This document shows, in pieces, positions 42,773 to 52,890 of a DNA stretch of 64,000 bases (its first letter is position 1; each line of letters opens with the position of its first letter). This stretch comes from Campylobacter hepaticus. Its GTDB lineage: Bacteria > Campylobacterota > Campylobacteria > Campylobacterales > Campylobacteraceae. The stretch covers positions 62,001 through 126,000 of the forward strand of contig NZ_CP031611.1 in the NCBI RefSeq assembly GCF_001687475.2. The letters run 5' to 3'. The notes beneath the pieces are model-generated. The model made no database searches. It was not told the origin of the DNA and saw only the letters and a list, made by a program, of their open reading frames with translations. Made by a program: the position numbers and the translations under genes.

Positions 42773-43000
42773 TTACCTATTCATTGATAATTCAATCATA
42801 TTTTTAATACTTTTGAAATTTTCAAAATTTTCAGCTTGGATGAATTCGGCTTTTAAGGGTTTTTGATAGAATTTTTCTATTTCAGCAACCAAAGACATGA
42901 TATCAATGCTATCTATAATGTCCTCACTAAGAAGATTTTCCATGTTTTCATCTATATCTGGTCTATTGATATTGATAAAAAATTGTTTTATTTTTTCCAT
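42773..43000 (-). CDS. stand-alone acyl/peptidyl carrier protein
   Basis: A 75-aa carrier protein. The phosphopantetheine site is Ser31 in IIDSIDIMSLVAEIE, matching the D-S-x(5)-L pattern. It begins 2 bases after the stop of the formyltransferase and lies downstream of an adenylating enzyme, so it is a specialised carrier rather than the fatty-acid AcpP. In C. jejuni a carrier protein (Cj1308) similarly sits beside an amino-acid activating enzyme (Cj1307) in the flagellin locus. Confidence 0.88.
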   Translation of the reverse strand: MEKIKQFFININRPDIDENMENLLSEDIIDSIDIMSLVAEIEKFYQKPLKAEFIQAENFENFKSIKNMIELSMNR

Positions 43001-43002
43001 GT

Positions 43003-43728
43003 TTAATCCTTTGTGATTTTTAAAATTGTATTATCGCTTAAATTTAAAATTAAATCAAGATCATTGATTTGATAAAATAAAATTTCTTTTTCTTTACCTA
43101 ACAGCTTTAGCTTAGGTTTAGGAATTCCACTTAAAATACCACAATCCATAGCTCTTAAAAAACGATATATTTTTTCTTGATTCCAAGATAGATTCAAAAA
43201 ACCTTTATTTGGAAATTCTGATTTTTTATGATATTTCCCTTTTTTATTATTTTGAGTTATTGTTTTTGCATTTTGTAAATTTTGTAAAGCTTTTTTTAAA
43301 GAAGAAATAGCTAATTTATGTTGACTGTTTAAAAGACTTAAAGAGGTAAAATTATTATTAAGTTTAATTTTTTGTTGTATTAAAATCTCACCTGTATCTA
43401 TGCTTTCTTCAACTAAATGCCAAGTAATTCCTGTTTGTTTGTCATTGTCCCATATGCTCCAAATGTGTGCATTACATCCTCTATGATAGGGTAATAAAGC
43501 ATTGTGATAATTTATAATGATATTATTTTGAATACATTCTTTTTTAAAAATATAAAAATTATTTGCACTGATAATAAGACAGTTTTTAATATTTTTAAAA
43601 AAATCATTTAAATCATTTAAATCATTTAAATAAATGATTTCTTGATTAAAATAATCTTGTGTTATTTTTTGACATTCTTTTGCAACTTTTCCTGCGCCTA
43701 TGATATAAATATTTTTAAATTTCTCCAC
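43003..43728 (-). CDS. formyltransferase-fold protein (N10-formyl-THF dependent, predicted)
   Basis: A 241-aa protein of the methionyl-tRNA/sugar formyltransferase fold. It has the catalytic Asn73 and His75 in NYHNALLPYHRG and the catalytic Asp111 in ESIDTGEI. It is shorter than Fmt and lacks its tRNA-binding C-terminal domain, so a small amine is a likelier substrate, such as a sugar amine or a carrier-bound amino acid. It overlaps the adenylating enzyme by 14 bases and precedes the carrier protein by 2, suggesting the three act together. An in-frame nine-base triple repeat (LNDLNDLND) lies near residues 34-42. Confidence 0.83.
   Translation of the reverse strand: MEKFKNIYIIGAGKVAKECQKITQDYFNQEIIYLNDLNDLNDFFKNIKNCLIISANNFYIFKKECIQNNIIINYHNALLPYHRGCNAHIWSIWDNDKQTGITWHLVEESIDTGEILIQQKIKLNNNFTSLSLLNSQHKLAISSLKKALQNLQNAKTITQNNKKGKYHKKSEFPNKGFLNLSWNQEKIYRFLRAMDCGILSGIPKPKLKLLGKEKEILFYQINDLDLILNLSDNTILKITKD
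43602..43628 (-). repeat. three tandem copies of a nine-base unit inside the formyltransferase gene
   Basis: Plus-strand unit AATCATTTA repeated three times without interruption at 43602-43610, 43611-43619 and 43620-43628. It encodes LND-LND-LND, so slippage would change length without shifting frame. Confidence 0.85.
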
Positions 43729-45208
43729 CCAACACCTTCCTATCTATCTTTCCATTTTGATTTAATTTAAAATGATCTATTTTAATAAACTTTTTAGGAA
43801 TCATATAAGAGGGTAATTTATCATTTAAAAATGCCTTACAATTGATCTCATTTTCACTCTCATAAAAACAAATAATATCATCTTTAAATATACAAGCACT
43901 GTTTTTAATTTCTGGGTGTGAATTAATAATACTTTCTATTTCTCCAAGTTCTATTCTATGTCCCATATATTTGATTTGATTATCTTTTCTTCCATAGCAT
44001 AAAAGTTCACCTAAAGCATTATAAGCTACTATATCTCCTGTTTTATATAAAAGATCTAAATAATTATCATGTAAGGGATTTTGTATAAAAGCTTTTTTAC
44101 TTTTTTCTTTATCATTATAATATCCTAAAGATAAAGAAGTCCCTCTTACATAAAGTTCTCCTTTAATACCTACTTGATCTTGATTGATTAATTTATAATC
44201 TTCATCAAAGACTAAAAGCTCTGTATTCTTACAAGCTTTACCTATGGGTAAGAGTTCATCATCATTAAATTGTCTATCTATTATGTAGTATGAGCAAACA
44301 TCAGTAATTTCTGTTGGTCCATATAAATTGGCGAATAAAGCATGGGGTAAGTGTTTTCTCCATAGGTTTAATTGTTTATTGGGCATGATTTCACCACAAA
44401 ATAAAATTTTCTTTAGTTTAATATTGTCTGTTTTTAAAGTATTAGTATTTGCAAAATATATCAAAACAGAAGGAACCCAAAATATAGTATTTACTTCATG
44501 TTTGATTAAATAATGAATAATCTTATTAGGAAAGGCAAAAAGAGCATTAGGCAGTATATGTAAAGTAGCTCCTGCTTTAACACTAGAAAAAATATCTAAA
44601 ACACTATTATCAAAATAAAAAGGTGCTTGATTAGCTAAAATTTCATTCTCATCAAAATTAAAAGTTTCACATACCCAAAAAGTATAATCAATAACACTTT
44701 TATGACTTATGCTTACTCCTTTTGGAATTCCTGTACTCCCACTAGTAAAAAGTACATATAATAAATTCGTATCAATATGTTTTTTTCTAGCCTTTTGAAT
44801 TAATGTTTCATCAATATTAAAATTTTCAAAGTCTTGAGTATAAAGAGTAGGAAGATTTAAATTAAGTTCTAATTCTTTTGCAGTGATTAAAAGTTTAGGC
44901 TTTAAAATTTCTATGACTTTTTTTATTCTTTCTTTTGGAGTTTTCTCATCAAGCAAGGTATAAAAATTCCCACTTAAAGCTACTCCAAAAAAAGCAATCA
45001 AACAATCAATGCTTTTAGGTAAAATGATTAAAATAGGAATTTGTATAGTATTATCATGAAAGTCTTTTAAGATCTTACTTGCTAGTTTTTTACTCATAAG
45101 ATGAAAGTTTTCATAAGTAATAGATTTTTGATTAAATTCAACAAATAAGTTTTTATTAGCATATTTGTTTACATTATTTTCTAAGAAATCATAGATGTGA
45201 GTTATCAT
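43715..45208 (-). CDS. amino-acid/acyl adenylating enzyme (DltA/A-domain type)
   Basis: A 497-aa ANL-superfamily enzyme that should activate a carboxylic acid as its AMP ester and load it on a carrier protein. The P-loop FTSGSTGIPKGV is near residue 152, the adenine-binding NLYGPTEITD near 295, the hinge region GRKDNQIKYMGHRIELGEIE near 420, and the catalytic lysine lies in NGKIDRK at the C-terminus. Length and hinge are like DltA and single NRPS A domains. It precedes the formyltransferase and carrier protein. The substrate cannot be read from sequence with confidence. Confidence 0.87.
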   Translation of the reverse strand: MITHIYDFLENNVNKYANKNLFVEFNQKSITYENFHLMSKKLASKILKDFHDNTIQIPILIILPKSIDCLIAFFGVALSGNFYTLLDEKTPKERIKKVIEILKPKLLITAKELELNLNLPTLYTQDFENFNIDETLIQKARKKHIDTNLLYVLFTSGSTGIPKGVSISHKSVIDYTFWVCETFNFDENEILANQAPFYFDNSVLDIFSSVKAGATLHILPNALFAFPNKIIHYLIKHEVNTIFWVPSVLIYFANTNTLKTDNIKLKKILFCGEIMPNKQLNLWRKHLPHALFANLYGPTEITDVCSYYIIDRQFNDDELLPIGKACKNTELLVFDEDYKLINQDQVGIKGELYVRGTSLSLGYYNDKEKSKKAFIQNPLHDNYLDLLYKTGDIVAYNALGELLCYGRKDNQIKYMGHRIELGEIESIINSHPEIKNSACIFKDDIICFYESENEINCKAFLNDKLPSYMIPKKFIKIDHFKLNQNGKIDRKVLGGEI

Positions 45209-45221
45209 GGTGTTTTTCCTC

Positions 45222-45998
45222 TTATAATAAGCAATATGGATTTTCTTTTAAAGCTTTAAAAGTGGATTGGAAATATTGTTTTACATTTATACTTACAATA
45301 CAAGAATTAGCAAAATTTTCTACTTGAAAATTATTATCTTGTTTGAGAAGATGAATTTGTTTGTATATATCTACATTGGAATTGATATTTAAATTTCTTA
45401 CATAAAAGTCTATACTTTTTTCATATTTTATTTTATCTTCATTGATTAATATGCCGCTAAAGTTTTTAAAATACCTATAAGGTACTTTTACAAGTTCTTC
45501 TATGAAATGGGTAAAAGTGTATCCTAATAAATGAGTTCCAAAAAGAATAAGTTTACCATTTTGTTTATATAGTGTATCATATACACAATTTTCTCCAAAG
45601 CAAGTTTTTGTATCTTTTAAAAATAAATCTTCTTTAGCTCCTTTTATGGCAAAAGAAAATATAGGATCATTACTTCTTTTAACCCCTTCTTGTTTGCGAA
45701 AGTATTCTGTTAAAATTCCAACCTCACTTTTTGAATTGATTTTATCATAAATACCATTTTTACAAAAGGCATAAGTAAAAGTAGGCATGATCAAAGTGCC
45801 TTCCTGACCTATAACTTCAAAAAAACAATTAAGTATAGTCTGTAAAAATTCATTTCTAGAAAGCAAAGGTATGCCAAAGTTAAAAAGTTCTGTATGTACG
45901 CATAAAATATCGCCTCTTTTTATACCTAGTTGATAAAAAGCATCTATTAAATCCTTATCGGAGTATTTTTTGTCATTGTGTTCTAAAAAATATTTCAT
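45222..45998 (-). CDS. AAC(3)-fold N-acetyltransferase (Cj1296/1297-like)
   Basis: A 258-aa member of the aminoglycoside 3-N-acetyltransferase family. It has CVHTELFNFG near residue 33, GTLIMPTFTYAF near 75, and the RSNDPIFSFA segment near 116 corresponding to the RSxHPxxS region of AAC(3). The position inside a flagellin glycosylation locus, next to a Cj1295-like gene with an ATGA overlap, argues for a glycan-modifying acyltransferase and not drug resistance. It lies 13 bases upstream of the adenylating enzyme. Confidence 0.85.
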   Translation of the reverse strand: MKYFLEHNDKKYSDKDLIDAFYQLGIKRGDILCVHTELFNFGIPLLSRNEFLQTILNCFFEVIGQEGTLIMPTFTYAFCKNGIYDKINSKSEVGILTEYFRKQEGVKRSNDPIFSFAIKGAKEDLFLKDTKTCFGENCVYDTLYKQNGKLILFGTHLLGYTFTHFIEELVKVPYRYFKNFSGILINEDKIKYEKSIDFYVRNLNINSNVDIYKQIHLLKQDNNFQVENFANSCIVSINVKQYFQSTFKALKENPYCLL

Positions 45999-47300
45999 TT
46001 TGCTAGTCCATAAAATTTTATTTTTTCCAAAAGTTCTTTAAATTCATAAGCTTGCATATTTAAGATATTGGCTATATCTATGATATCATTTTTAGCATTA
46101 CAGTAGGCTAAAAAATTACATGCTAAGGGGATATTATTAGCAGTGCTAAGAGTATGGTAAAGTCCTCTTTTTCCAAGATTAGGTTCGCAAATGATAGTGT
46201 TTTTATAAACTTCATTGATTTCTAAATTTAAAATGATTTCTTGCATGGCTTTAAGTCCACCCATTAAGCCTTTAGCTGAGATAAAATCTAAATCATCTTT
46301 TGAATTGTGATATCCTTCATAATTGCTATGTTTGCTTCTACATATGTTTACAACACCTAAATTAACAAGAGGAGCATTGTATTGTCTTTCATCACTCCCA
46401 CGATGTAAAAAGCTAAATGCTTTAAAATTTTCTTTATTTTTAAGTGTATGCAAGCTTACTTTATCGCTTAGTGTATTTTCTTCAGGGCTATGGATAAGCG
46501 AATAAGCATTATCATCGCCTAAGCATGAAAGCACAAAACCTGCTTTAACATGTTTTTGTAAGTATTTTAAATGTTTGTGAAGATAGATTATAGAACCTAT
46601 GGTTTCTGGAATGATAACAAAGCGGTAATTGTATTTTCTTTCTTTTGAGTATAAAAGCCATTTAGCTAGAAAAATGGCTACAATGGGTCCGCTTAATTCA
46701 TTATTTGCCATAGAAGGATGACAAAGATAAGTAGAAAGTAAAATTTCATCTTTAGAATTTTGTGTGCTTGGGATAATAAAATCTGCATAGTTTAAAACCC
46801 CATTTTTATCATGTTTAGCATCAATAAAAACTTTATATTTGCCTTTTTTAAGTTTTTTTCTTTCATTGTGTGTTATGCAAAAACCCCAACGTCTTTTATA
46901 ATAACTTGTTGCATAAGGAATGGCATCTGGTAATTCTTCTATAGAATAAAGATGTTTTTGAAGTTCTTCAAGTGTTATGGTTTTATTTACACCCTGACTA
47001 TAGTTTAAAATGTGTAAATTATGTTTTTTAAAATCACAAATTTTTTTTCCATCTGGAGTAAGGATAAAGCCATCTTTTATATGCCATTCATCAGGTACTA
47101 CCCAGTCAAATACTTTAGTACCGCTTTTGATAGAGTGAAAATGAAGTATGTTTTTTCAGGGTTTTATCTAGTATTTTTAAACTTTGTCTAAAACCTTCCC
47201 CTGTGATGCTCCTACAAATTGGAAAAAGTTTTTTAGCAAGCTCATACATGGCTTTGCCCGTTTTTTCAAAATCGCAAGATCTAAAGTCTAGTTTATCCAC
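45995..47300 (-). pseudogene. Cj1295-like DUF4910/M28-type protein, frameshifted near 47151
   Basis: The start at 47300 reads MDKLDFRSCDFEKTG and 61 residues in all before a stop at 47115. The rest of the gene continues in another frame (SGTKVFDWVVPDEW, RWGFCITHNE, LSTYLCHPSMANNE) to 45995. The break falls at a run of six A on the coding strand (47156-47151); five A, or eight, restores one frame of about 434 residues. In C. jejuni Cj1295 is phase variable through a homopolymeric tract at about this place and is needed for a di-O-methylglyceric-acid-type flagellin glycan change. The 8-base overlap with pseC and 4-base overlap with the acetyltransferase show the operon is intact. Confidence 0.85.
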
Positions 47301-48423
47301 AATACCCCTTTTTTAATTTCTTAAATGCATCAAATAAGCTATCTTTTACAAATTTTGCATCCTTAAGACTCATTTCTTGATGGCAAGGAATGCTTAGTTC
47401 TGCTTTATAAAAATTGTCTGCATTCTCAAGTCTTATATCTCCTAAAAGTTTTTTATAAAAACTAAATTCATAAGTGGGTTTATAGTGCACTTGTACACCT
47501 ATGCCTTTGTGGATTAAAATTTCAAAAAGTTCTTCTTTTTGACAATAAAATTCACCAAAGAGTAAAATAGGGTATAAATGCCTAGAGCTTTTTTTGTAAT
47601 CTTTGATTTTAATAGTAGAAAAATAAGGATTTTTTTCAAATTCTTTATCATAAAATCTTGCAATTTCTTCTCGTTTTTGTATGTTTTGATCAAGTTTTTT
47701 AAGTTGATTCATCCCTAAAGCACAAGCTACATCGCTTAAGCGGTAGTTATAGCCAAGATCTATCATATCACTATCCCAAAGTCTTTTTTTAACTATACCA
47801 TGACTTCTTAAGAGTTTTATTTTTGCTATAAGTTCTTCATTATCACTTACTACAGCCCCACCTTCAAAAGTAGTAATGGGTTTAACAGGGTGAAAAGAAA
47901 AGATGGAAAGATCTGCTTTTTTGCCTACTTTTTCACCTTTATACTCAGATCCTAAAGCATGACTTGCATCATCGATTAAAGCAATATTGTAGTGTTTGGC
48001 AAGTTTTATAATTTCATCCATTTCTACGCTATTGCCTCCAAAGTCTACCACGCTAATAGCTTTTATATTAGAACTATCTTTTTGAAGTCTTTGGCTTAAT
48101 TTTTTTTCATCTATATTACCATCATTTTTGATATCAATAAACTCAATTTTAGCCCCAGCCATTAAAGCTGCATTAGCTGTAGCTGCAAAACTTAAAGGAG
48201 TGGTTAAAATGATTTTATCTTTGACATTTAAAGCTGTATAGGCAAGATGAAGGGCTGAAGTGGCTGAGTTTAATACACAAGCGTATTTAACCCCTATATA
48301 TTCACAAAGAGCTTGTTCAAACTCATCAACTTTTTTACCTCCTGTTAAAATTTCTTCTTTTAAAGCTTTTATGAGGGTGTTAATATCACTTTGATCTATG
48401 TTTTGATGAGAATAAGTAAGCAT
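47293..48423 (-). CDS. pseC: UDP-4-amino-4,6-dideoxy-AltNAc transaminase
   Basis: PseC is the PLP-dependent aminotransferase that makes UDP-4-amino-4,6-dideoxy-beta-L-AltNAc, the second step to pseudaminic acid. The 376-aa DegT/DnrJ-type protein has the PLP-binding SATSALHLAY near residue 58, the DDASHALGSEY segment near 150 and the Schiff-base lysine in FSFHPVKPITTFEGGAV near 180. It begins 1 base after pseB and its 3' end overlaps the Cj1295-like gene by 8 bases. Confidence 0.95.
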   Translation of the reverse strand: MLTYSHQNIDQSDINTLIKALKEEILTGGKKVDEFEQALCEYIGVKYACVLNSATSALHLAYTALNVKDKIILTTPLSFAATANAALMAGAKIEFIDIKNDGNIDEKKLSQRLQKDSSNIKAISVVDFGGNSVEMDEIIKLAKHYNIALIDDASHALGSEYKGEKVGKKADLSIFSFHPVKPITTFEGGAVVSDNEELIAKIKLLRSHGIVKKRLWDSDMIDLGYNYRLSDVACALGMNQLKKLDQNIQKREEIARFYDKEFEKNPYFSTIKIKDYKKSSRHLYPILLFGEFYCQKEELFEILIHKGIGVQVHYKPTYEFSFYKKLLGDIRLENADNFYKAELSIPCHQEMSLKDAKFVKDSLFDAFKKLKKGYCG

Positions 48424-48424
48424 T

Positions 48425-49447
<1,023 letters not shown>

Positions 49448-49481
49448 TTATGTGTTTTTTAAGTTAAAGCAATAAGTATTC

Positions 49482-50042
49482 CTATTTTAAAATCCTTGGT
49501 AAGGTAATGCCTGTTTGAGCTTGATATTTACCCTTTTTGTCCTTATAAGTAGTATCACATTTTTCATCGCCTTGTAAAAATAAGACTTGAGCTATGCCTT
49601 CATTAGCATAAATTTTTGCAGGTAAAGGAGTGGTATTTGAAATTTCTATAGTAATATGTCCTTCAAAACCAGGTTCAAAAGGAGTGACATTTACAATAAT
49701 CCCACATCTTGCATAAGTGCTTTTACCAAGACAAATAGCTAAAACATCATCAGGCATTTTAAAATACTCTATGGTTCTAGCTAAAGCAAAAGAATTTGCA
49801 GGTACTATGCATACATCTCCTTCAAAATCCACCACATTTTCTTCTACGAAATTTTTTGGATCTACTACAGTAGAATTAACATTAGTGAAAATTTTAAACT
49901 CACGTCCTACGCGTATATCATAGCCATAGCTTGAAAGTCCATAACTTACTACCCCTTTACCTATGTTTGCCTCACAAAAAGGTTTTATCATGGCGTGTTT
50001 TAGCGCCATTTCTCTTATCCAATTATCTGCTTTTAAGCCCAT
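49482..50042 (-). CDS. dcd: dCTP deaminase
   Basis: Dcd deaminates dCTP to dUTP for thymidylate synthesis. I choose the ATG at 50042 ([11 protein letters not shown], 186 aa) over the frame start at 50072, because it gives the family length and AAGG lies upstream. The [10 protein letters not shown] segment, the catalytic-site [10 protein letters not shown] near residue 110 and [15 protein letters not shown] are present. It lies 52 bases upstream of pseB on the same strand and may share a transcript. Confidence 0.95.
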   Translation of the reverse strand: MGLKADNWIREMALKHAMIKPFCEANIGKGVVSYGLSSYGYDIRVGREFKIFTNVNSTVVDPKNFVEENVVDFEGDVCIVPANSFALARTIEYFKMPDDVLAICLGKSTYARCGIIVNVTPFEPGFEGHITIEISNTTPLPAKIYANEGIAQVLFLQGDEKCDTTYKDKKGKYQAQTGITLPRILK

Positions 50043-50157
50043 GTTTAACCTTAAATATATCAAAATTATCAATTTTATTTTTTAAAATTATAACTTAAAA
50101 TTCTAGTATTGTTTATGATTTTTTACTTTTTTTAAAGTTAAATTTTAAGTTTTTTTA

Positions 50158-50163
50158 TATAAT
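50158..50163 (+). promoter_or_regulatory. -10 box for accB-accC
   Basis: TATAAT preceded by a T-rich stretch, 35 bases before the accB ATG, with AGGAG (50188-50192) as ribosome site. Confidence 0.65.
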
Positions 50164-50198
50164 ACGAGATTAAATTCTTAAATTTTTAGGAGAATTTT

Positions 50199-50654
50199 AT
50201 GACAAAAGAAGAAATTAAAGAATTAGTTAATCTTTTTGCTGAAGTAAGTATCAGTAAAATCAAAATTAAAAAACAAGATGGTTTTGAAATAGAACTTCAA
50301 AAAGATCTATGTTGTGAACTTCCAGCTCCTGCTTGTCCTCCAGTTCCAGCCCCTCAGCCTATTAATGTAAGTGTGGTTAATGAAGCCCATCCAAGTCAAA
50401 ACACAAAGGCTAATAAACCTTGCATAAATAGCCCTATGGTAGGAACTTTTTATCAAGCACCAAGCCCAGGTGCAGCTCCTTTTGTAAAAACAGGTACTAC
50501 AGTTAAAAAAGGAGATACTATTGCTATTATTGAAGCGATGAAGATTATGAACGAGATTGAAGCAGAATTTGATTGTAGGATTGTTGAAGTTTTAGTAGCT
50601 GATGGACAACCTGTAGAGTTTGGCATGCCTTTATTTTCAGTGGAGAAATTATAA
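50199..50654 (+). CDS. accB: biotin carboxyl carrier protein of acetyl-CoA carboxylase
   Basis: AccB carries the biotin on which carboxyl groups are shuttled to acetyl-CoA. The 151-aa protein has an N-terminal helical part, a Pro/Ala-rich linker (PAPACPPVPAPQP, residues about 48-60) and a C-terminal biotinyl domain with the acceptor lysine in EAMKIMNEI near residue 115. accC follows after 1 base, the standard pair. Confidence 0.96.
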   Translation: MTKEEIKELVNLFAEVSISKIKIKKQDGFEIELQKDLCCELPAPACPPVPAPQPINVSVVNEAHPSQNTKANKPCINSPMVGTFYQAPSPGAAPFVKTGTTVKKGDTIAIIEAMKIMNEIEAEFDCRIVEVLVADGQPVEFGMPLFSVEKL

Positions 50655-50655
50655 A

Positions 50656-51987
50656 ATGGAAATTAAAAGCATATTGATTGCTAATCGTGGGGAAATAGCA
50701 CTTCGTGCTTTAAGAACGATTAAAGAAATGGGAAAAAAGGCAATTTGTGTGTATTCTCAAGCTGATAAAGATGCTCTTTATTTAAAGTATGCTGATGCGA
50801 GTATTTGTATAGGTAAGGCAAGAAGTTCTGAGAGTTATTTAAATATTCCAGCCATTATTAGTGCAGCTGAGATTGCAGAAGCAGATGCTATTTTTCCAGG
50901 TTATGGATTTTTAAGTGAAAATCAAAATTTTGTTGAAATTTGTGCAAAACACAATATTAAATTTATTGGTCCTTCAGTAGAGGCTATGAATTTAATGAGT
51001 GATAAATCAAAAGCTAAGCAAGTTATCCAAAGAGCAGGTGTACCTGTAATTCCAGGGAGTGATGGTGCTTTAGCAGGAGTTGAAGCAGCAAAAAAATTAG
51101 CTAAAGAAATTGGCTATCCTGTAATCTTAAAAGCCGCTGCAGGAGGCGGAGGTCGTGGTATGCGTGTAGTTGATAATGAAAAAGATCTTGAAAAAGCATA
51201 TTGGTCTGCTGAAAGCGAGGCTATGACAGCTTTTGGTGATGGGACTATGTATATGGAAAAGTATATCCAAAATCCACGCCATATAGAAGTGCAAATTATA
51301 GGAGATAGTTTTGGCAATATTATTCATGTAGGCGAAAGAGATTGTTCTATGCAAAGGCGCCATCAAAAGCTTATTGAAGAATCTCCTGCAATTTTGCTTG
51401 ATGAAAAAACCCGTACAAGACTTCATCAAACAGCCATTAAAGCTGCTAAAGCTATAGGTTATGAGGGTGCTGGTACTTTTGAGTTTTTGGTTGATAAAAA
51501 TTTAGATTTTTATTTTATTGAAATGAATACGCGTTTGCAAGTTGAACATTGTGTAAGTGAAATGGTCAGTGGTATTGATATTATAGAGCAAATGATCAAT
51601 GTTGCACAAGGTTATGCTTTACCTTCTCAAGAAAGTATTAAACTTTGTGGACATTCTATAGAGTGTAGGATCACAGCTGAAGATTCTAAGACTTTCTTGC
51701 CAAGTCCAGGTAAAATTACTAAATATATCCCACCAGCAGGACGCAATGTAAGAATGGAAAGTCATTGTTATCAAGATTATAATGTTCCTCCTTATTATGA
51801 TTCTATGATAGGCAAACTTGTGGTTTGGGCTCAAGATCGTAATAAAGCTATTGCTAAGATGAAAGTAGCTTTAGATGAATTGCTTATAAGTGGGATTAAA
51901 ACCACTAAAGAATTTCATCTTTCTATGATGGATAATCCCGATTTTATCAATAATAATTATGATACAAATTACCTTGCAAGACATTAA
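50656..51987 (+). CDS. accC: biotin carboxylase subunit of acetyl-CoA carboxylase
   Basis: AccC uses ATP and bicarbonate to carboxylate biotin on AccB. I choose the ATG at 50656 (MEIKSILIANRGEIAL, 443 aa); the frame extends upstream to 50620 but only as accB overlap. The ATP-grasp glycine loop KAAAGGGGRGM is near residue 160, and the active-site segment NTRLQVEHCVSEM near 290. The stop lies in the left arm of a bidirectional hairpin. Confidence 0.97.
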   Translation: MEIKSILIANRGEIALRALRTIKEMGKKAICVYSQADKDALYLKYADASICIGKARSSESYLNIPAIISAAEIAEADAIFPGYGFLSENQNFVEICAKHNIKFIGPSVEAMNLMSDKSKAKQVIQRAGVPVIPGSDGALAGVEAAKKLAKEIGYPVILKAAAGGGGRGMRVVDNEKDLEKAYWSAESEAMTAFGDGTMYMEKYIQNPRHIEVQIIGDSFGNIIHVGERDCSMQRRHQKLIEESPAILLDEKTRTRLHQTAIKAAKAIGYEGAGTFEFLVDKNLDFYFIEMNTRLQVEHCVSEMVSGIDIIEQMINVAQGYALPSQESIKLCGHSIECRITAEDSKTFLPSPGKITKYIPPAGRNVRMESHCYQDYNVPPYYDSMIGKLVVWAQDRNKAIAKMKVALDELLISGIKTTKEFHLSMMDNPDFINNNYDTNYLARH

Positions 51988-52010
51988 TTTCCTTATAAAT
52001 AGGAAATTAA
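51984..52010. terminator. bidirectional terminator hairpin between accC and the SurA-like gene
   Basis: Perfect ten-base arms TTAATTTCCT (51984-51993) and AGGAAATTAA (52001-52010) with a seven-base loop, placed exactly between two convergent stop codons. Both flanks supply T-rich tails. Confidence 0.75.
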
Positions 52011-52826
52011 TTATCTTAAATATTCTATATTGATTTTAGAGCGTAGTTTTTCAAAATAATCTTGTATAAAATTTTGTCTTTGTTCGCTAATATAAGCGTT
52101 TAAAACTTCATTTTTTATTTGTTCAAAGTCAGGAATTTCTCCTGCGTTTTTGCTTTCAATTTCATAAAGTTCATAGCCATTTTTTCCATTTAAAACAGGT
52201 GAAAAAGCTCCATTAGGGATTTGTGATAAAAGCCCTAAGAGTCGTGGATCGGTATTGCTTGTATTTAAAGCGATTTTTTGTGCTTTAAGTATAGTTTTTT
52301 TTGTGTTTTTAATATTTTCTAGAATTTGGGGATTGTTAGATCGGTAAATTTTAGCATCAATTTGTGTGTAAAAGGTGAATTTATCTTTGTTTTGTTCAAA
52401 AAAATTTTTTGCTCCCTCATCGCTAAAATCAGTTTTAGACATATTTGCAATTTTTTCATAAAGTTTTCTTTTTTCTAAATCTTTTTTGAAATTTGCACGA
52501 AATTGTTCATAGCTTTGATTTTTAGATTTTAAAGTGGCTTTAAAATCATTTAAGTTAGTTTTATTTTGCAAAAGCATTCTATTAATAGCTTCATCAAGTT
52601 CTAAGTCATTAACAACAATATTTAATTGTCTTATTTGTGAGCTTTCCATTTTTTCATTAATGAGTAGAGCTAAAGCTTGATTTTTATCAATTTTTAGTGT
52701 TTTAATGGTTTGTTCTATATCATAAGTAGTAATGGGTTCTTTATCTACAACTATAGCTATGGCATTAATGGTATTAGCACTAGCTAAACTTGCAAAAAAT
52801 ACAAAACTCGATAAAATTTTTTTCAT
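52011..52826 (-). CDS. periplasmic SurA-like chaperone / PPIase-family protein
   Basis: A 271-aa protein with a cleavable signal peptide (MKKILSSFVFFASLASA), a SurA-type N-terminal helical domain (VDKEPITTYDIEQTIK), and a small PPIC-like domain from about residue 155 (FYTQIDAKIYRS ... LGLLSQIPNGAFSPVL). It matches C. jejuni Cj1289, a SurA-like chaperone of known structure. Role in outer-membrane protein folding is inferred. Transcribed divergently from gltX. Confidence 0.88.
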   Translation of the reverse strand: MKKILSSFVFFASLASANTINAIAIVVDKEPITTYDIEQTIKTLKIDKNQALALLINEKMESSQIRQLNIVVNDLELDEAINRMLLQNKTNLNDFKATLKSKNQSYEQFRANFKKDLEKRKLYEKIANMSKTDFSDEGAKNFFEQNKDKFTFYTQIDAKIYRSNNPQILENIKNTKKTILKAQKIALNTSNTDPRLLGLLSQIPNGAFSPVLNGKNGYELYEIESKNAGEIPDFEQIKNEVLNAYISEQRQNFIQDYFEKLRSKINIEYLR

Positions 52827-52890
52827 TTCAAACCTTTATTTAAGTATAAATATCGCATTATATCAATAAAAATTTAAGAAAAGGCAAAAA

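Noticed and set aside
45222-45998. Aminoglycoside resistance gene
   Set aside because: Family fold only; location inside a flagellin glycosylation operon and no mobile element nearby argue against acquired resistance.
46711-46711. Independent gene starting with MANNELSG at 46711
   Set aside because: The frame is open and homologous well upstream (LSTYLCHPS directly precedes it), so this Met is internal to the frameshifted gene.
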